Source: Hoyosella sp. YIM 151337 (GTDB lineage Bacteria > Actinomycetota > Actinomycetes > Mycobacteriales > Mycobacteriaceae). Taken from it: 64,000 nucleotides of DNA. Under the pieces are notes generated by a model, which did no database searches, had not been told where the DNA came from, and saw only the letters and a list, made by a program, of their open reading frames with translations. A program made the position numbers and the translations under genes. Below are positions 9,717 to 18,473 of the stretch, one piece after another (the first letter of the stretch is position 1; each line of letters starts with the position of its first letter). The stretch lies in assembly GCF_026041215.1 (NCBI RefSeq), contig NZ_JAPEIQ010000026.1, forward strand, positions 248,001-312,000, given 5' to 3'.

Positions 9717-10900
9717 CGTGGCAGTTCCTTCCACGGAATCTTCTTGTCCGAGCGTGGCTCGGGTGGCAGTTTCAGGACGCGTTCAGACACGATATTGCGC
9801 AGTACTTCTGACGTGCCGCCCTCGATGGAGTTGCCCTTGGCGCGTAAGTACCGGTAACCAGCATCGCGGCCGGTCATGCTGACCCGTTCGGGCCTTCGCA
9901 TCGTCCAGTCGTCGTACCGAAGGCCCTCTTCACCGAGCATCTCGACCTCGAGACCGCTGATCTGCTGGTTGAGACGGGCGAACGTGAGTTTCATCGCGGA
10001 ACCTTCCGGGCCTGGCTGGCCGGCAATCAGTTTCTGCCGCAGGCGGTTGCCGGCGAGCCGTGCAACCTCTGCCTCCACCCAGAGCCGGAGCAGCCGATCG
10101 TGCATCTCCGGCGCTCGAAGCTCGGGCCGCTGCCGCCACAGTTCCGAGACAATGCCGATCATGCCGCCTTCGCGGGGGCGTGCGTAGCCGCCGATCGCAA
10201 CGCGCTCATTCATCAGCGTCGCGTTGGCGACTTCCCATCCCTGCCCGACCGCGCCGAGACGGTGCGCGTCGGGGATACGCACGTCGGTGAGGAAGACCTC
10301 GTTGAATTCCGCTTCGCCAGTGATCTGGCGAAGCGGGCGCACCTCAACCCCGGGGACCGTCATGTCGCACAGAAAGTACGTCAGGCCCGCATGTTTCGGG
10401 GCCGACGGATCTGTTCGAGCAACCAGAATGGCCCACTGTGCAAGGTGCGCGCTCGAGGTCCACACCTTCTGGCCATTGACCACCCAGTCGTCGCCGTCAC
10501 GCACCGCTCTGGTCGCCAGTCCCGCGAGATCAGACCCCGCGCCGGGTTCGCTGAAGAGCTGACACCATAAGTCTTCACCAGTCCACAGTGGACGAAGAAA
10601 ACGCTCCTTCTGCTCTTCGGTGCCGTATGCCAGAATTGTGGGCGCAGCCATCCCGATACCGATGGCGTTACGCGCCGGGTCACTGCCCACCGCCCCACCG
10701 GCCATGAGCAGGTCGTCGACGTATGCCTGATAGGAACGGGGCAAATCCAAGCCGCCCAGGCCATCAGGGAAATGTACCCAGGCCAAGCCCTCGTCGAACC
10801 GCGCCCGCAGATAATCCAATTCACCTACGCCGTCGGGGTGCGCACGTGAAAGCAGTTTCTCGACCCGGGCGGAAAGGTCGCGCCGAATATCGTCTGACAT
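9713..10900 (-). CDS. Acyl-CoA dehydrogenase, catalytic-type subunit
   Basis: 395 residues. The middle domain has QLFSEPGAGSDLAGL and QKVWTSSAHLA, and the C-terminal domain has RAKGNSIEGGTSEVLRNIV with the Glu of EGGTSE as likely base. The sequence resembles the FadE proteins of actinobacterial sterol and side-chain degradation, which work as heterotetramers; the next gene supplies the second subunit. The start has GACGAGGGA upstream. It sits fourth in an operon with thiolase, SDR and MaoC hydratase, so it should perform the first oxidation of that beta-oxidation turn. Confidence 0.9.
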   Translation of the reverse strand: MSDDIRRDLSARVEKLLSRAHPDGVGELDYLRARFDEGLAWVHFPDGLGGLDLPRSYQAYVDDLLMAGGAVGSDPARNAIGIGMAAPTILAYGTEEQKERFLRPLWTGEDLWCQLFSEPGAGSDLAGLATRAVRDGDDWVVNGQKVWTSSAHLAQWAILVARTDPSAPKHAGLTYFLCDMTVPGVEVRPLRQITGEAEFNEVFLTDVRIPDAHRLGAVGQGWEVANATLMNERVAIGGYARPREGGMIGIVSELWRQRPELRAPEMHDRLLRLWVEAEVARLAGNRLRQKLIAGQPGPEGSAMKLTFARLNQQISGLEVEMLGEEGLRYDDWTMRRPERVSMTGRDAGYRYLRAKGNSIEGGTSEVLRNIVSERVLKLPPEPRSDKKIPWKELPR

Positions 10901-10971
10901 CGTTGTCCCTCGTCTCTACTGGTTGTCACGTGCTGCGAGTCCAGCGGCAGAGTCTTCGGTAGGCCGCGCTG

Positions 10972-11424
10972 TCAAGGCACGACAACCGCCAGGGTTTCCG
11001 CCACGCACGCGGGCTTGTCTGAACCGTCCAGTTCGATCGTCACGCGGGTACTCACCTGCGCACCCGCGTTCGTTTGCGTGACTGCGAGCAACTCCACACC
11101 GGCCCGGACCCGGCTGTTTACCGGCACCGCGGCGGGAAAACGCACCTTGTTGACGCCGTAGTTGATCCCCATCTTGACGCCTTCAATGGTGTAAACCTGC
11201 CACACGAGTTTCGGTATGAGTGACAGCGTGAGATATCCGTGGGCGATGGTTGTCCCGAATGGCCCTTTCGCAGCCTTGTCCGCATCGACGTGGATCCACT
11301 GGTGGTCCCCTGTCGCGTCTGCGAAGAGGTTGATCTGCTCCTGGGTGATGGTGTGCCAGTCGCTATACCCGACGTGGGTGCCCGCTGCCGCTTCAAGCTC
11401 GGCGATCCCGGTGAAAACCTTCAT
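10972..11424 (-). CDS. MaoC-family (R)-specific enoyl-CoA hydratase
   Basis: 150 residues, single hot-dog domain. The hydratase-2 motif is clear: DATGDHQWIHVD then GPFGTTIAHGYLTLSL, giving the Asp/His catalytic pair. It hydrates trans-2-enoyl-CoA to the (R)-3-hydroxyacyl-CoA, the second step of the pathway encoded by this operon. GGGAG precedes the ATG. It follows the SDR gene by 15 bp; its (R)-product fits oxidation by that SDR rather than by a FadB-type L-specific enzyme (inference). Confidence 0.92.
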   Translation of the reverse strand: MKVFTGIAELEAAAGTHVGYSDWHTITQEQINLFADATGDHQWIHVDADKAAKGPFGTTIAHGYLTLSLIPKLVWQVYTIEGVKMGINYGVNKVRFPAAVPVNSRVRAGVELLAVTQTNAGAQVSTRVTIELDGSDKPACVAETLAVVVP

Positions 11425-11439
11425 CGTGACTCCCGCGTT

Positions 11440-12198
11440 CTAGTTGGTCGGCCCGCCGGCTACGTACAGCACTTGACCGGAGACGTATCCGGCCGCGTCA
11501 CTGACGAAGAAGGAAACTGCATTGGCGATGTCGTCAGGCTTTCCGGTCCGTGCGACGGGAATTTGTGCCGTCACCGACTTTTTGAAGTCCTCGAAGGACA
11601 CGCCGACGCGCTCCGCAGTTGCGGCAGTCATGTCGGTCTCAATGAAACCAGGTGCGATCGCATTCGCGGTGACGCCGAACTTGCCCAGCTCGATCGCGAG
11701 GGTCTTGGTGAATCCCTGCATACCAGCTTTCGCTGCTGAGTAGTTGGCCTGCCCGCGGTTGCCGAGCGCCGACGTGCTCGACAGGTTGACGATGCGGCCC
11801 CATTTCGCTTCCGTCATGTGCTTCTGAACCGCACGCGTCATCAGGAAGGCGCCACGCAGGTGCACGTTCATCACCGCGTCCCAATCCGATGTGGACATTT
11901 TGAAAAGCATGTTGTCGCGGATAATTCCAGCGTTGTTCACTAGTACGGTGGGCGCGCCGAGCTCCGCTGCGACACGCGCCACCGCCTGATTCACTGCTTC
12001 TTCGTCAGAGACGTCGGCGCCTACCGCTAGCGCGCGGCCGCCCGCCGCTTCGATGTCACTGACGACCTGCTTGCATGCCGTCTCATCCAGGTCGAGGACG
12101 GCTACCGCGAAACCGTCATTAGCCAGGCGTTTCGCGGTAGCCGCCCCGATGCCGCGGGCGGCCCCGGTGACGATGGCGGTGCGGAGCTGAGTAGTCAT
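11440..12198 (-). CDS. SDR 3-hydroxyacyl-CoA/3-oxoacyl reductase (FabG-like)
   Basis: 252 residues, classical short-chain dehydrogenase: cofactor loop TGAARGIG, VLVNNAGIIRDN, and the catalytic YSAAK with a preceding Ser (LSSTSALG). It is closest in look to FabG, but its place between a thiolase and a MaoC hydratase argues that it oxidises 3-hydroxyacyl-CoA in a beta-oxidation cycle. The residue after the second beta-strand (DLDE) suggests NAD(H) rather than NADP(H). AAGGGG precedes the start. A 108-bp gap separates it from thiolase; no terminator is seen there. Confidence 0.9.
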   Translation of the reverse strand: MTTQLRTAIVTGAARGIGAATAKRLANDGFAVAVLDLDETACKQVVSDIEAAGGRALAVGADVSDEEAVNQAVARVAAELGAPTVLVNNAGIIRDNMLFKMSTSDWDAVMNVHLRGAFLMTRAVQKHMTEAKWGRIVNLSSTSALGNRGQANYSAAKAGMQGFTKTLAIELGKFGVTANAIAPGFIETDMTAATAERVGVSFEDFKKSVTAQIPVARTGKPDDIANAVSFFVSDAAGYVSGQVLYVAGGPTN

Positions 12199-12306
12199 CT
12201 GTGTGTACCCCTTCGTTGGTGAGTAGTGATGTTACGAGTGTGGCTGTTCATTCGATCCCCCGGCTAGCACCTGTCACGATCGCCGATATGCCCGCGAATC
12301 GGCACA

Positions 12307-13521
12307 TCAGGACATCCTTTCCAGAATCATGGCCATCCCCTGTCCCCCGCCGACACACATGGTTTCGAGGCCGAACTGCTTGTCGTGAAACTGAAGTGAG
12401 TTGATGAGCGTGCTCGTGATGCGGGCGCCAGTCATGCCGAACGGGTGGCCAACCGCGATCGCGCCACCGTTGACGTTGACCGTATCGAGGTCAGCGCCAA
12501 GCTCGCGATACGACGGGATGACCTGTGCTGCGAACGCCTCGTTGATCTCGACGAGGTCGATGTCATTGATCGCCATGCCAGCACGGCGCAGCGCCTGCCT
12601 GGACGCTTCAACCGGGCCGAGTCCCATAATCTCAGGCGACAATCCCGAGACGCCCGTCGCGACGATCCGGGCGAGCGGAGTGATACCGAGTTCTGCCGCT
12701 TTTGTGTCCGACATGATGACGACCGCGGCAGCACCGTCATTAAGCGGACAGCAGTTACCGGCGGTGACTGTCCCGTCGGGGCGGAAAACCGGCTTGAGTT
12801 CCTGGACTTTTTCCAGGGTCACACCTGGCCGTGGTCCATCATCAGCGGCGACGACCGAACCGTCGGGAAGCGTGACGGGCGTGATGTCCCGCTCCCAGAA
12901 CCCATTGGCGATCGCCTGCTGAGCGAGGTTCTGGCTGCGAACGCCGAGTTCGTCTTGCTCCGCGCGGGTCACGCCCTTGAACTGCGCGACATTCTCTGCG
13001 GTCTGCCCCATCGCGATGTACAAATCCGGAAGCTTGCCGTCCATGCGCGGATCGGACCATTGCAGGCCACCTGCAGTGAACTGCTCCGTACGCTGCTGCG
13101 CGTCCGCAAAGCACGGGTTTTGCGTGCCCGGCACATCCGCGAGGCCCTGGGTGTAGCGGCTTACTGTCTCGACGCCTGCGGAGACGAACACGTCACCCTC
13201 GCCGGCTTTGATCGCGTGCAGCGCCATTCGGGTCGTCTGCAAGCTTGACGAGCAGTACCTGTTGACCGTCGTACCGGGCACGTGGTCGAGACCCGCGAGA
13301 ACAGCCACCGCACGGCCGAGATTGTGACCCTGCTCCCCGGCGGGCTGGCCGCATCCGAGGATGACGTCCTCGATCTCAGCCGGATCCAAGGCTGGAACCT
13401 TCGCGAGCGCGGCTTTGACCATCTGGACCGTGAGGTCATCGGGGCGCATCTCTTTCAGCGATCCTTTGTGTGCTCGCCCTATCGGTGAGCGGGCTACAGC
13501 GACGATTACCGCTTCAGGCAC
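12307..13521 (-). CDS. Acetyl-CoA C-acyltransferase (thiolase, FadA-type)
   Basis: 404 residues from the GTG at 13521. All thiolase signatures are present: nucleophile Cys90 in VNRYCSSSLQ, GGAIAVGHPFGMTGAR with the catalytic His, and the C-terminal MCVGGGQGMA with the second Cys. It cleaves 3-ketoacyl-CoA with CoA. GGAGG stands 6 nt before this GTG; upstream TTG and ATG codons (13536, 13533) would overlap that site. First gene of the operon 13521-8610, with a palindromic operator just upstream and a TetR gene beyond it. Confidence 0.93.
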   Translation of the reverse strand: MPEAVIVAVARSPIGRAHKGSLKEMRPDDLTVQMVKAALAKVPALDPAEIEDVILGCGQPAGEQGHNLGRAVAVLAGLDHVPGTTVNRYCSSSLQTTRMALHAIKAGEGDVFVSAGVETVSRYTQGLADVPGTQNPCFADAQQRTEQFTAGGLQWSDPRMDGKLPDLYIAMGQTAENVAQFKGVTRAEQDELGVRSQNLAQQAIANGFWERDITPVTLPDGSVVAADDGPRPGVTLEKVQELKPVFRPDGTVTAGNCCPLNDGAAAVVIMSDTKAAELGITPLARIVATGVSGLSPEIMGLGPVEASRQALRRAGMAINDIDLVEINEAFAAQVIPSYRELGADLDTVNVNGGAIAVGHPFGMTGARITSTLINSLQFHDKQFGLETMCVGGGQGMAMILERMS

Positions 13522-13535
13522 GACGACCTCCATCA

Positions 13536-13557
13536 ATTACTAAGCGCTTGCTTATTG
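13536..13557. promoter_or_regulatory. Candidate TetR operator upstream of thiolase operon
   Basis: An imperfect palindrome centred on AAGCGCTT (minus strand AATAAGCAAGCGCTTAGTAA) ends about 15 bp before the thiolase start. A similar half site, GCTTGCTAAAC, lies at 13641-13651. The form is typical of TetR-family operators, and a TetR gene lies just upstream. Confidence 0.55.
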
Positions 13558-13609
13558 CACCTCCACGTTCGCTGGGAGCCGAGTCACTGTCAAGACCCAA
13601 ACAACGAAA

Positions 13610-13637
13610 GAGGAATGTGACCTGAGCCACACCCCTC
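13610..13637 (-). terminator. Terminator of the TetR gene
   Basis: On the minus strand GAGGGGTGTG (13637-13628) pairs with CACATTCCTC (13619-13610), 10 pairs including two G-U, loop of 8, followed by TTTCGTTGTTT. It separates TetR from the thiolase operon. Confidence 0.65.
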
Positions 13638-13667
13638 TCTGCTTGCTAAACATTACAGCTCGCTGCG

Positions 13668-14288
13668 CTACGGATTTAACCGCAGCGCATTGGTCCAGAT
13701 CTGATTCAAAGTTGTCAGCAGCACCTCGAACGGCGCGATCTCTGCCTCGTGTTCCAGCACGAACGCGGTGTAAGCCGTTTTGCTGACCATCGCCGAGAGC
13801 GCCAAAGCGGTCACCCGAGGATCGAGCTGCGGATCGGCGAGACCCTGCTCTTGCAGACGCGCGATCATACGGGCATTACGCTCCGCAAAAGCCCGTGAGC
13901 GCTCCCGGCGCAGTGTGCGAAACGTGTCGTCAATGTGCGCAACCTGCTCGAACAGCGCCATCAGCCGGGCGTTGCGGCGGTATGACTCCAAATAGTCCCT
14001 GTTCGCTGCCTCGATAAGGAGTCGCGGATCAGTCACACCGGTGCGTTCGCGCACATGCGGGTGGAGCATTTCCTCTTGGACCCGCTCCACCACTGCGGCG
14101 AAGATTTCTTCTTTGCTGTCGAAATACGTGTAAAAAGACCCAGAAGCGACGTTCGCTTCCTTTGAAATGTCCGTGATTCTGGCCTCGAGGAAACCGTCTC
14201 GCTCAAAGACCGCGCGCGCAGCTGCGACCAGCGCGTTTCGCGTCCGCATGCCCCGCTTGCTCTTCGGCGCGAAACCCGGCGTAGACAC
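13668..14288 (-). CDS. TetR/AcrR-family regulator
   Basis: 206 residues from the GTG at 14288. The N-terminal helix-turn-helix is clear: RNALVAAARAVFERDGF, then ITDISKEANVASGSFYTYFDSKEEIF. The C-terminal ligand domain is of the fatty-acid/acyl-CoA regulator type in size but not assignable. It lies between frdD and the thiolase operon on the same strand, so control of the beta-oxidation operon through the palindrome at 13536-13557 is the obvious guess. An AGGG, which is also part of a TAGGGT, precedes the start; upstream in-frame codons would overlap frdD. Confidence 0.88.
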   Translation of the reverse strand: MSTPGFAPKSKRGMRTRNALVAAARAVFERDGFLEARITDISKEANVASGSFYTYFDSKEEIFAAVVERVQEEMLHPHVRERTGVTDPRLLIEAANRDYLESYRRNARLMALFEQVAHIDDTFRTLRRERSRAFAERNARMIARLQEQGLADPQLDPRVTALALSAMVSKTAYTAFVLEHEAEIAPFEVLLTTLNQIWTNALRLNP

Positions 14289-14331
14289 AGTCAAGTACCC
14301 TAGCAGCCACGTTTGCTGTGCCCTGCGTGCG

Positions 14332-14697
14332 TCATACCGGGAACACAATGAACGCGATGAGAACCGCACCCCCGGCCGCCGCGGCGTAACACAGCACACT
14401 GATGACCGGCGCCAGCGGCCGCAACCGGAAACCGTCGATCATGACGTGGCGGAACCGGTGCGCCCAGTGAAAGAGCGATAAAGTCAGCACGCCGAAAAGG
14501 ACAAGTTTGATCAGCGGATTCCTCAGCACCGCGTAGAGGTGGTCGTACTCCGGGGAAGCCGCGCCGAGGGGGACTAGCACACCGAACACCAGCACCAGAA
14601 CGGGCAGGAACAGTGCGGCCGACATCCCGCCCGCACTGAACAGCAGCCACGCGATCGGTTCCCAGCGCGCGCGCTTGCGCACATGCGGAGCAGTCAT
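14332..14697 (-). CDS. frdD: Fumarate reductase membrane subunit D
   Basis: 121 residues, three hydrophobic segments, with the family motif HWAHRFRHVMIDGFRL in the middle. FrdD and FrdC anchor the catalytic FrdAB dimer in the membrane and pass electrons from quinol. The ATG at 14697 overlaps the frdC stop by one base (TGATG). Size matches the mycobacterial FrdD (about 125 residues). Last gene of frdABCD. Confidence 0.92.
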   Translation of the reverse strand: MTAPHVRKRARWEPIAWLLFSAGGMSAALFLPVLVLVFGVLVPLGAASPEYDHLYAVLRNPLIKLVLFGVLTLSLFHWAHRFRHVMIDGFRLRPLAPVISVLCYAAAAGGAVLIAFIVFPV

Positions 14698-15116
14698 CAC
14701 ACGATCACCCACAGAACTAGAAGCGAAACCGCCAGCCAGGCACCGAAATGCGCGGCAACCACCGCGCCCGGCGGCACCGGCTGATCACCCGCTCGCACCA
14801 CCATCGCCTTGGGGGCGAGCTGGAACCACGTCACCGCATGCACGACCACAAACGCCAGTGCAAGGACGTTGATCGCAAGCACCCATGGCCGCCCGGCGAG
14901 TTCGAGGAACTCCGCATAGCGCAGCGGCCCCTGCCCGACTGCGTGCACAAACACCAGCATGTACGCGACAAACCAGGCCACGAAAATGCACGAAAGCTCC
15001 CGCAGCGCGAAAATCAGATACGAGCGGCGCCGCGTCCACCACAAGAGCCCGAGCGGTGCGCGATACTGCTTGCTGCCTCCCGAATCACTGAGTGAGTAGT
15101 TCGCCGGACGTGTCAT
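14697..15116 (-). CDS. frdC: Fumarate reductase membrane subunit C
   Basis: 139 residues with three membrane helices; the N-terminal [20 protein letters not shown] and the [14 protein letters not shown] region are typical of FrdC. The His in the second helix (FVHAVG) and the one in VHAVTW are candidates for the quinone site. The start overlaps the frdB stop as ATGA, so translation is coupled. No haem ligand pattern of SdhC type is evident. Confidence 0.92.
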   Translation of the reverse strand: MTRPANYSLSDSGGSKQYRAPLGLLWWTRRRSYLIFALRELSCIFVAWFVAYMLVFVHAVGQGPLRYAEFLELAGRPWVLAINVLALAFVVVHAVTWFQLAPKAMVVRAGDQPVPPGAVVAAHFGAWLAVSLLVLWVIV

Positions 15117-15883
15117 CTTCCGCCCGCCTTACGCCTCGCGTCCTTCTGGCTCCACGGCATCAGCAGGTCTTTGACGGACTGCGTCGCAGCCGTCAGTTTG
15201 TAGCGCTGAATTGCCCCGGCAGGGTCGACCCCTTTCGGACACGCAACGCTGCATTCACCAACAAATGTGCACGCCCACGCACCCTGTGCAGACGCGAGCA
15301 CGTCGCGACGGTCGTCGGCACCTTCATCCCGGGAATCGAGGTTGTAGCGCTGACCGAGCGCGATCGCCGCAGGCCCGATGAACTCCGGGTCGAGCGCATA
15401 CACCGGGCACGCCGAGTAGCACAGCATGCAGTTGATGCACATGCTGTACTTCTTGTATTCGTCGAGTTCAGCTGGGGTTTGGAGGTACTCGAAGTCGTCC
15501 GGAGCGTCGTCCGCATGCCGCACAAGCCAGGGTTTGACCTCGGGCAGCTTGGCCATGAAGTCTTCGATGTTGACGACAAGGTCCCGGATGACGGGGAAGT
15601 TGTGCAGCGGCTCAACACGCACCGGGCCCGGCGCGTAATCCACCAGGAAAGCTGAACACGAGAGCTTCGGCTCCCCATTGACAGTCATTCCGCAGCTGCC
15701 GCAAATACCCATCCGGCAAGACCACCGGTACGAGACCGTGCCGTCGATGTTGTCCTTGATGTGGTTGAGGGCGTCGAGCACCGCCCACTCTTTACGCAGC
15801 GGGACCTCGAAACTGTCGAACACAGGAGTTTCCTCCTGCTCTGGCCGGTAGCGGAAGACCTCCAGGGTGATGGTGTCCGCCAC
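15113..15883 (-). CDS. frdB: Fumarate reductase iron-sulfur subunit
   Basis: 256 residues. It holds all three clusters: [2Fe-2S] Cys56, 61, 64, 76 (CRMGICGSC...C), [4Fe-4S] Cys149, 152, 155 with Cys159, and the [3Fe-4S] site around Cys205, 211, 215. It wires electrons between FrdCD and the FrdA flavin. Starts with GTG behind a GGAGGTGA site, 6 bp after frdA. Confidence 0.95.
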   Translation of the reverse strand: MADTITLEVFRYRPEQEETPVFDSFEVPLRKEWAVLDALNHIKDNIDGTVSYRWSCRMGICGSCGMTVNGEPKLSCSAFLVDYAPGPVRVEPLHNFPVIRDLVVNIEDFMAKLPEVKPWLVRHADDAPDDFEYLQTPAELDEYKKYSMCINCMLCYSACPVYALDPEFIGPAAIALGQRYNLDSRDEGADDRRDVLASAQGAWACTFVGECSVACPKGVDPAGAIQRYKLTAATQSVKDLLMPWSQKDARRKAGGR

Positions 15884-15889
15884 GGTTCA

Positions 15890-17635
15890 TCACCTCCCGT
15901 ACACTCGCTCCGCCGGAGGCCAGCGAGTTATCGTCACTGGCTGATAAGTCACACGCGGGACGTCGCCGTCAAGGTGGACAACGGAGTGCGCAAGATACAG
16001 CGCGTCGTCGCGCTTCGGGAAATCCGTGCGCTGGTGAGCACCTCGTGACTCTTCTCGGCGCAGCGCCGAGGCCACGATGCATTCCGCGACATCCAGCATG
16101 CCGGCGAGTTCAAGACTGGTCGTCAGGTCCGTGTTGAACGTCCGGCTGTGATCGTCGATCACAGCGCACGAAAATCGTTCCCGGAGTTCAGCCAGCTTAC
16201 TGGCAGCAGTTTGCATTGATTGCGCATCCCGATAGATGCCGGCTCCCGCCTCCATCGTTTCCTGCATTTCGACGCGAATGTCGGCCACACGGTCTGGCCC
16301 ACGCTCTTGCCGTCCCGCCAGCTCGCGTTCGAGGCGCCGCTGCTCATCACGGCCCTGTGCTTCCGCTGCGGACGACCGACGTGAACTGCCCGCCGAACGC
16401 GCAAATTCAGCCGCGGCAGCACCCGCGCGCGCACCGAATACCAACAGCTCCGGCAAGGAATTGGAGCCAAGCCGATTCGCTCCGTTGATGCTGACGCATG
16501 CCGCCTCGCCCGCGGCGAAGAGCCCCGGCAACCCAGTTGCGCCGTTTATATCAGTGTGGACGCCACCCATCATGTAATGGACGACCGGCCGCACCGGGAT
16601 TAGTTCGTGAACAGGGTCAATATTCTGGTAATTCGTGCATAACTCACGTACAAACGGCAGCTTCGTGTTGATGACGTCTGCACCGAGATGACGCAAGTCG
16701 AGATGCACTATCGGGCCGGCTGGGGTGTCGATGGTTCGGCCCTTGTCGAGTTCATGCACGAACGCTTGCGAGAGGCGGTCGCGCGGCCCGAGTTCCATAC
16801 TGCGCAGAACCGGCTCAGGCGTCGGCGTGCCGAGGTCGTAGTCCTGCAGATACCGGTACCCGTCTTTGTTGAGCAGCCAGCCTCCCTCAGCACGTGTTGC
16901 TTCGGTGATCAGAATGCCCGTGAAAGGCAGGCCCGTCGGGTGGTACTGCACAAACTCCATATCTTTCAGCGCCGCCCCCGCGCGGTACGCGAGCGCCATG
17001 CCGTCACCCGTCTTGATGGAGGCGTTAGTGGTGAACGGAAACACGCGTCCGCAGCCGCCGGTGCAGATAATGACTGAGTTTGCGAGAAGCGTTTCAATGC
17101 GGCCAGTTGCCAGTTCGATCGCGACGACGCCGCGCACACAGCCGTCATCGACAAGCAGTTTCGTCACGAACCACTCGTCGTATCGCACGAGTTCGGAATA
17201 CGACAGCGCGGTTTGAAACAGTGTGTGCAGGAGGTGAAACCCCGTTTTGTCAGCTGCGAACCAGGTGCGCTTCTTCTTCATCCCGCCAAACGCGCGCACG
17301 GCGATTCGGCCGTCCGGCCGACGGCTCCAAGGACACCCCCAGTGCTCCAGCTGCAACATCTCGCGCCGGGCTTCGAGCACGAAGGCTTCGACAGCATCCT
17401 GGTCACACAGCCAGTCGCTCCCCGACACCGTGTCGTAGGCGTGCTCATCGAATGAATCGTCATCCCCCGCAACCGCAGCCGCGCCGCCCTCGGCCGACAC
17501 GGTATGGCTGCGCATCGGGTACACCTTTGACACCACTGCGATATTGAGCGACGGATCCGCTTCCGCTATTGCGATAGCCGCGCGCAGTCCAGCACCGCCG
17601 CCTCCCACGATGATGACATCGTGCACTGCCGCCAT
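15890..17635 (-). CDS. frdA: Fumarate reductase flavoprotein subunit
   Basis: 581 residues. N-terminal dinucleotide fold [14 protein letters not shown], and His44 in [11 protein letters not shown], the residue that binds FAD covalently in FrdA/SdhA. Later come [30 protein letters not shown] and [13 protein letters not shown], and the C-terminal [10 protein letters not shown]. The gene order ABCD and separate C and D anchors mark this as fumarate reductase of the M. tuberculosis/E. coli kind rather than succinate dehydrogenase. GGAGG precedes the ATG. The upstream spacer carries two CRP-like sites. Confidence 0.95.
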   Translation of the reverse strand: MAAVHDVIIVGGGGAGLRAAIAIAEADPSLNIAVVSKVYPMRSHTVSAEGGAAAVAGDDDSFDEHAYDTVSGSDWLCDQDAVEAFVLEARREMLQLEHWGCPWSRRPDGRIAVRAFGGMKKKRTWFAADKTGFHLLHTLFQTALSYSELVRYDEWFVTKLLVDDGCVRGVVAIELATGRIETLLANSVIICTGGCGRVFPFTTNASIKTGDGMALAYRAGAALKDMEFVQYHPTGLPFTGILITEATRAEGGWLLNKDGYRYLQDYDLGTPTPEPVLRSMELGPRDRLSQAFVHELDKGRTIDTPAGPIVHLDLRHLGADVINTKLPFVRELCTNYQNIDPVHELIPVRPVVHYMMGGVHTDINGATGLPGLFAAGEAACVSINGANRLGSNSLPELLVFGARAGAAAAEFARSAGSSRRSSAAEAQGRDEQRRLERELAGRQERGPDRVADIRVEMQETMEAGAGIYRDAQSMQTAASKLAELRERFSCAVIDDHSRTFNTDLTTSLELAGMLDVAECIVASALRREESRGAHQRTDFPKRDDALYLAHSVVHLDGDVPRVTYQPVTITRWPPAERVYGR

Positions 17636-17689
17636 TCAGTCACCTCCGAACCCGAAGTGGCCCGGCTGTTGAGCACTCACCTAACCGGT

Positions 17690-17705
17690 AGTGATCCAGT
17701 TCACA
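17690..17705. promoter_or_regulatory. CRP-like site 1 upstream of frdA
   Basis: AGTGA-TCCAGT-TCACA matches the CRP/GlxR consensus TGTGA-N6-TCACA at 9 of 10 arm positions. It is centred 62 bp before the frdA start codon. Confidence 0.6.
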
Positions 17706-17772
17706 TTACTGTATGGGATAGAGGGGTTGGTGATCTAGGTCTGGATCAGATCTCATGGGACCAAACAGTCGT

Positions 17773-17788
17773 AGTGACTCACGTCACA
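17773..17788. promoter_or_regulatory. CRP-like site 2, frdA / 17868 spacer
   Basis: AGTGA-CTCACG-TCACA has the same arms as site 1 and lies 83 bp from it, about eight helical turns. It is about 87 bp before the membrane-protein gene at 17868 and 145 bp before frdA, so it could serve either. Confidence 0.6.
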
Positions 17789-17867
17789 TTCTCTCGCGGA
17801 ACCAGATTGCCATCTCGCGCATCCATCCTTGTACACCCAAATCGTGGGTCCGATTCAAGGAGTGCGA

Positions 17868-18446
17868 ATGCAGCCACATACCCCGCCTGGACAGCCAAGC
17901 AGCACAATCGAGTTGCGGGGTGCCCACACCCACTATCTACTCACTGCCGTTCCCGTGTTGCTGTTGCTTGGAACGATGGCGGTGCCCGCGGCGGCGACGC
18001 TCAAAGCGGGCGGCTCACTTTCCATCACGGGGTGGACGGCACTGGCAATCACTCCCGCGACACTTCTAGTCGCGCAGGCAGTCTGGCTGTACACACGCAC
18101 CTCCCGGATTGTCCTCACCGCTGATCAGTTCGGCGTCGCCCGGTACGGGAGGACACCGCGGTGGATACGGCGTGACGCAGTCGCGGCGGTTCGCTACCAC
18201 GAGTATCTCGCGATAGGGCTTTCCACCTGGAACGCGGTGGGCCGTCATACCGCCAAGAAGGGTCCCGCACTGCACGTCATCGACCATTCGGGGCGAGTGA
18301 TCCTGAAACTGCACGAACAGGTCTGGGGGCGGCAGACACTCGAATGCTTCCAAAGGATGCTGATCCCCGGCTCCGCGCGTGCGGCTAGCGCCGCGTCACA
18401 CCCACGTGATCGAGCCGGAAGTAGATACGGTGGACACGCAGCCTGA
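17868..18446 (+). CDS. Membrane protein of unknown function
   Basis: 192 residues. Two hydrophobic segments (about residues 24-45 and 58-78) are followed by a soluble part with alternating strands (RIVLTADQFGVARYGR... AVAAVRYHEY... LHVIDHSGRVILKLHEQVW) that looks like a small PH-like beta domain. I do not recognise a named family. AAGGAG precedes the ATG at 17868. It reads toward recC, 27 bp away, and may be co-transcribed with it. Confidence 0.7.
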   Translation: MQPHTPPGQPSSTIELRGAHTHYLLTAVPVLLLLGTMAVPAAATLKAGGSLSITGWTALAITPATLLVAQAVWLYTRTSRIVLTADQFGVARYGRTPRWIRRDAVAAVRYHEYLAIGLSTWNAVGRHTAKKGPALHVIDHSGRVILKLHEQVWGRQTLECFQRMLIPGSARAASAASHPRDRAGSRYGGHAA

Positions 18447-18473
18447 TCGTGGTGCGGAAGGAGTGGCGGCACA

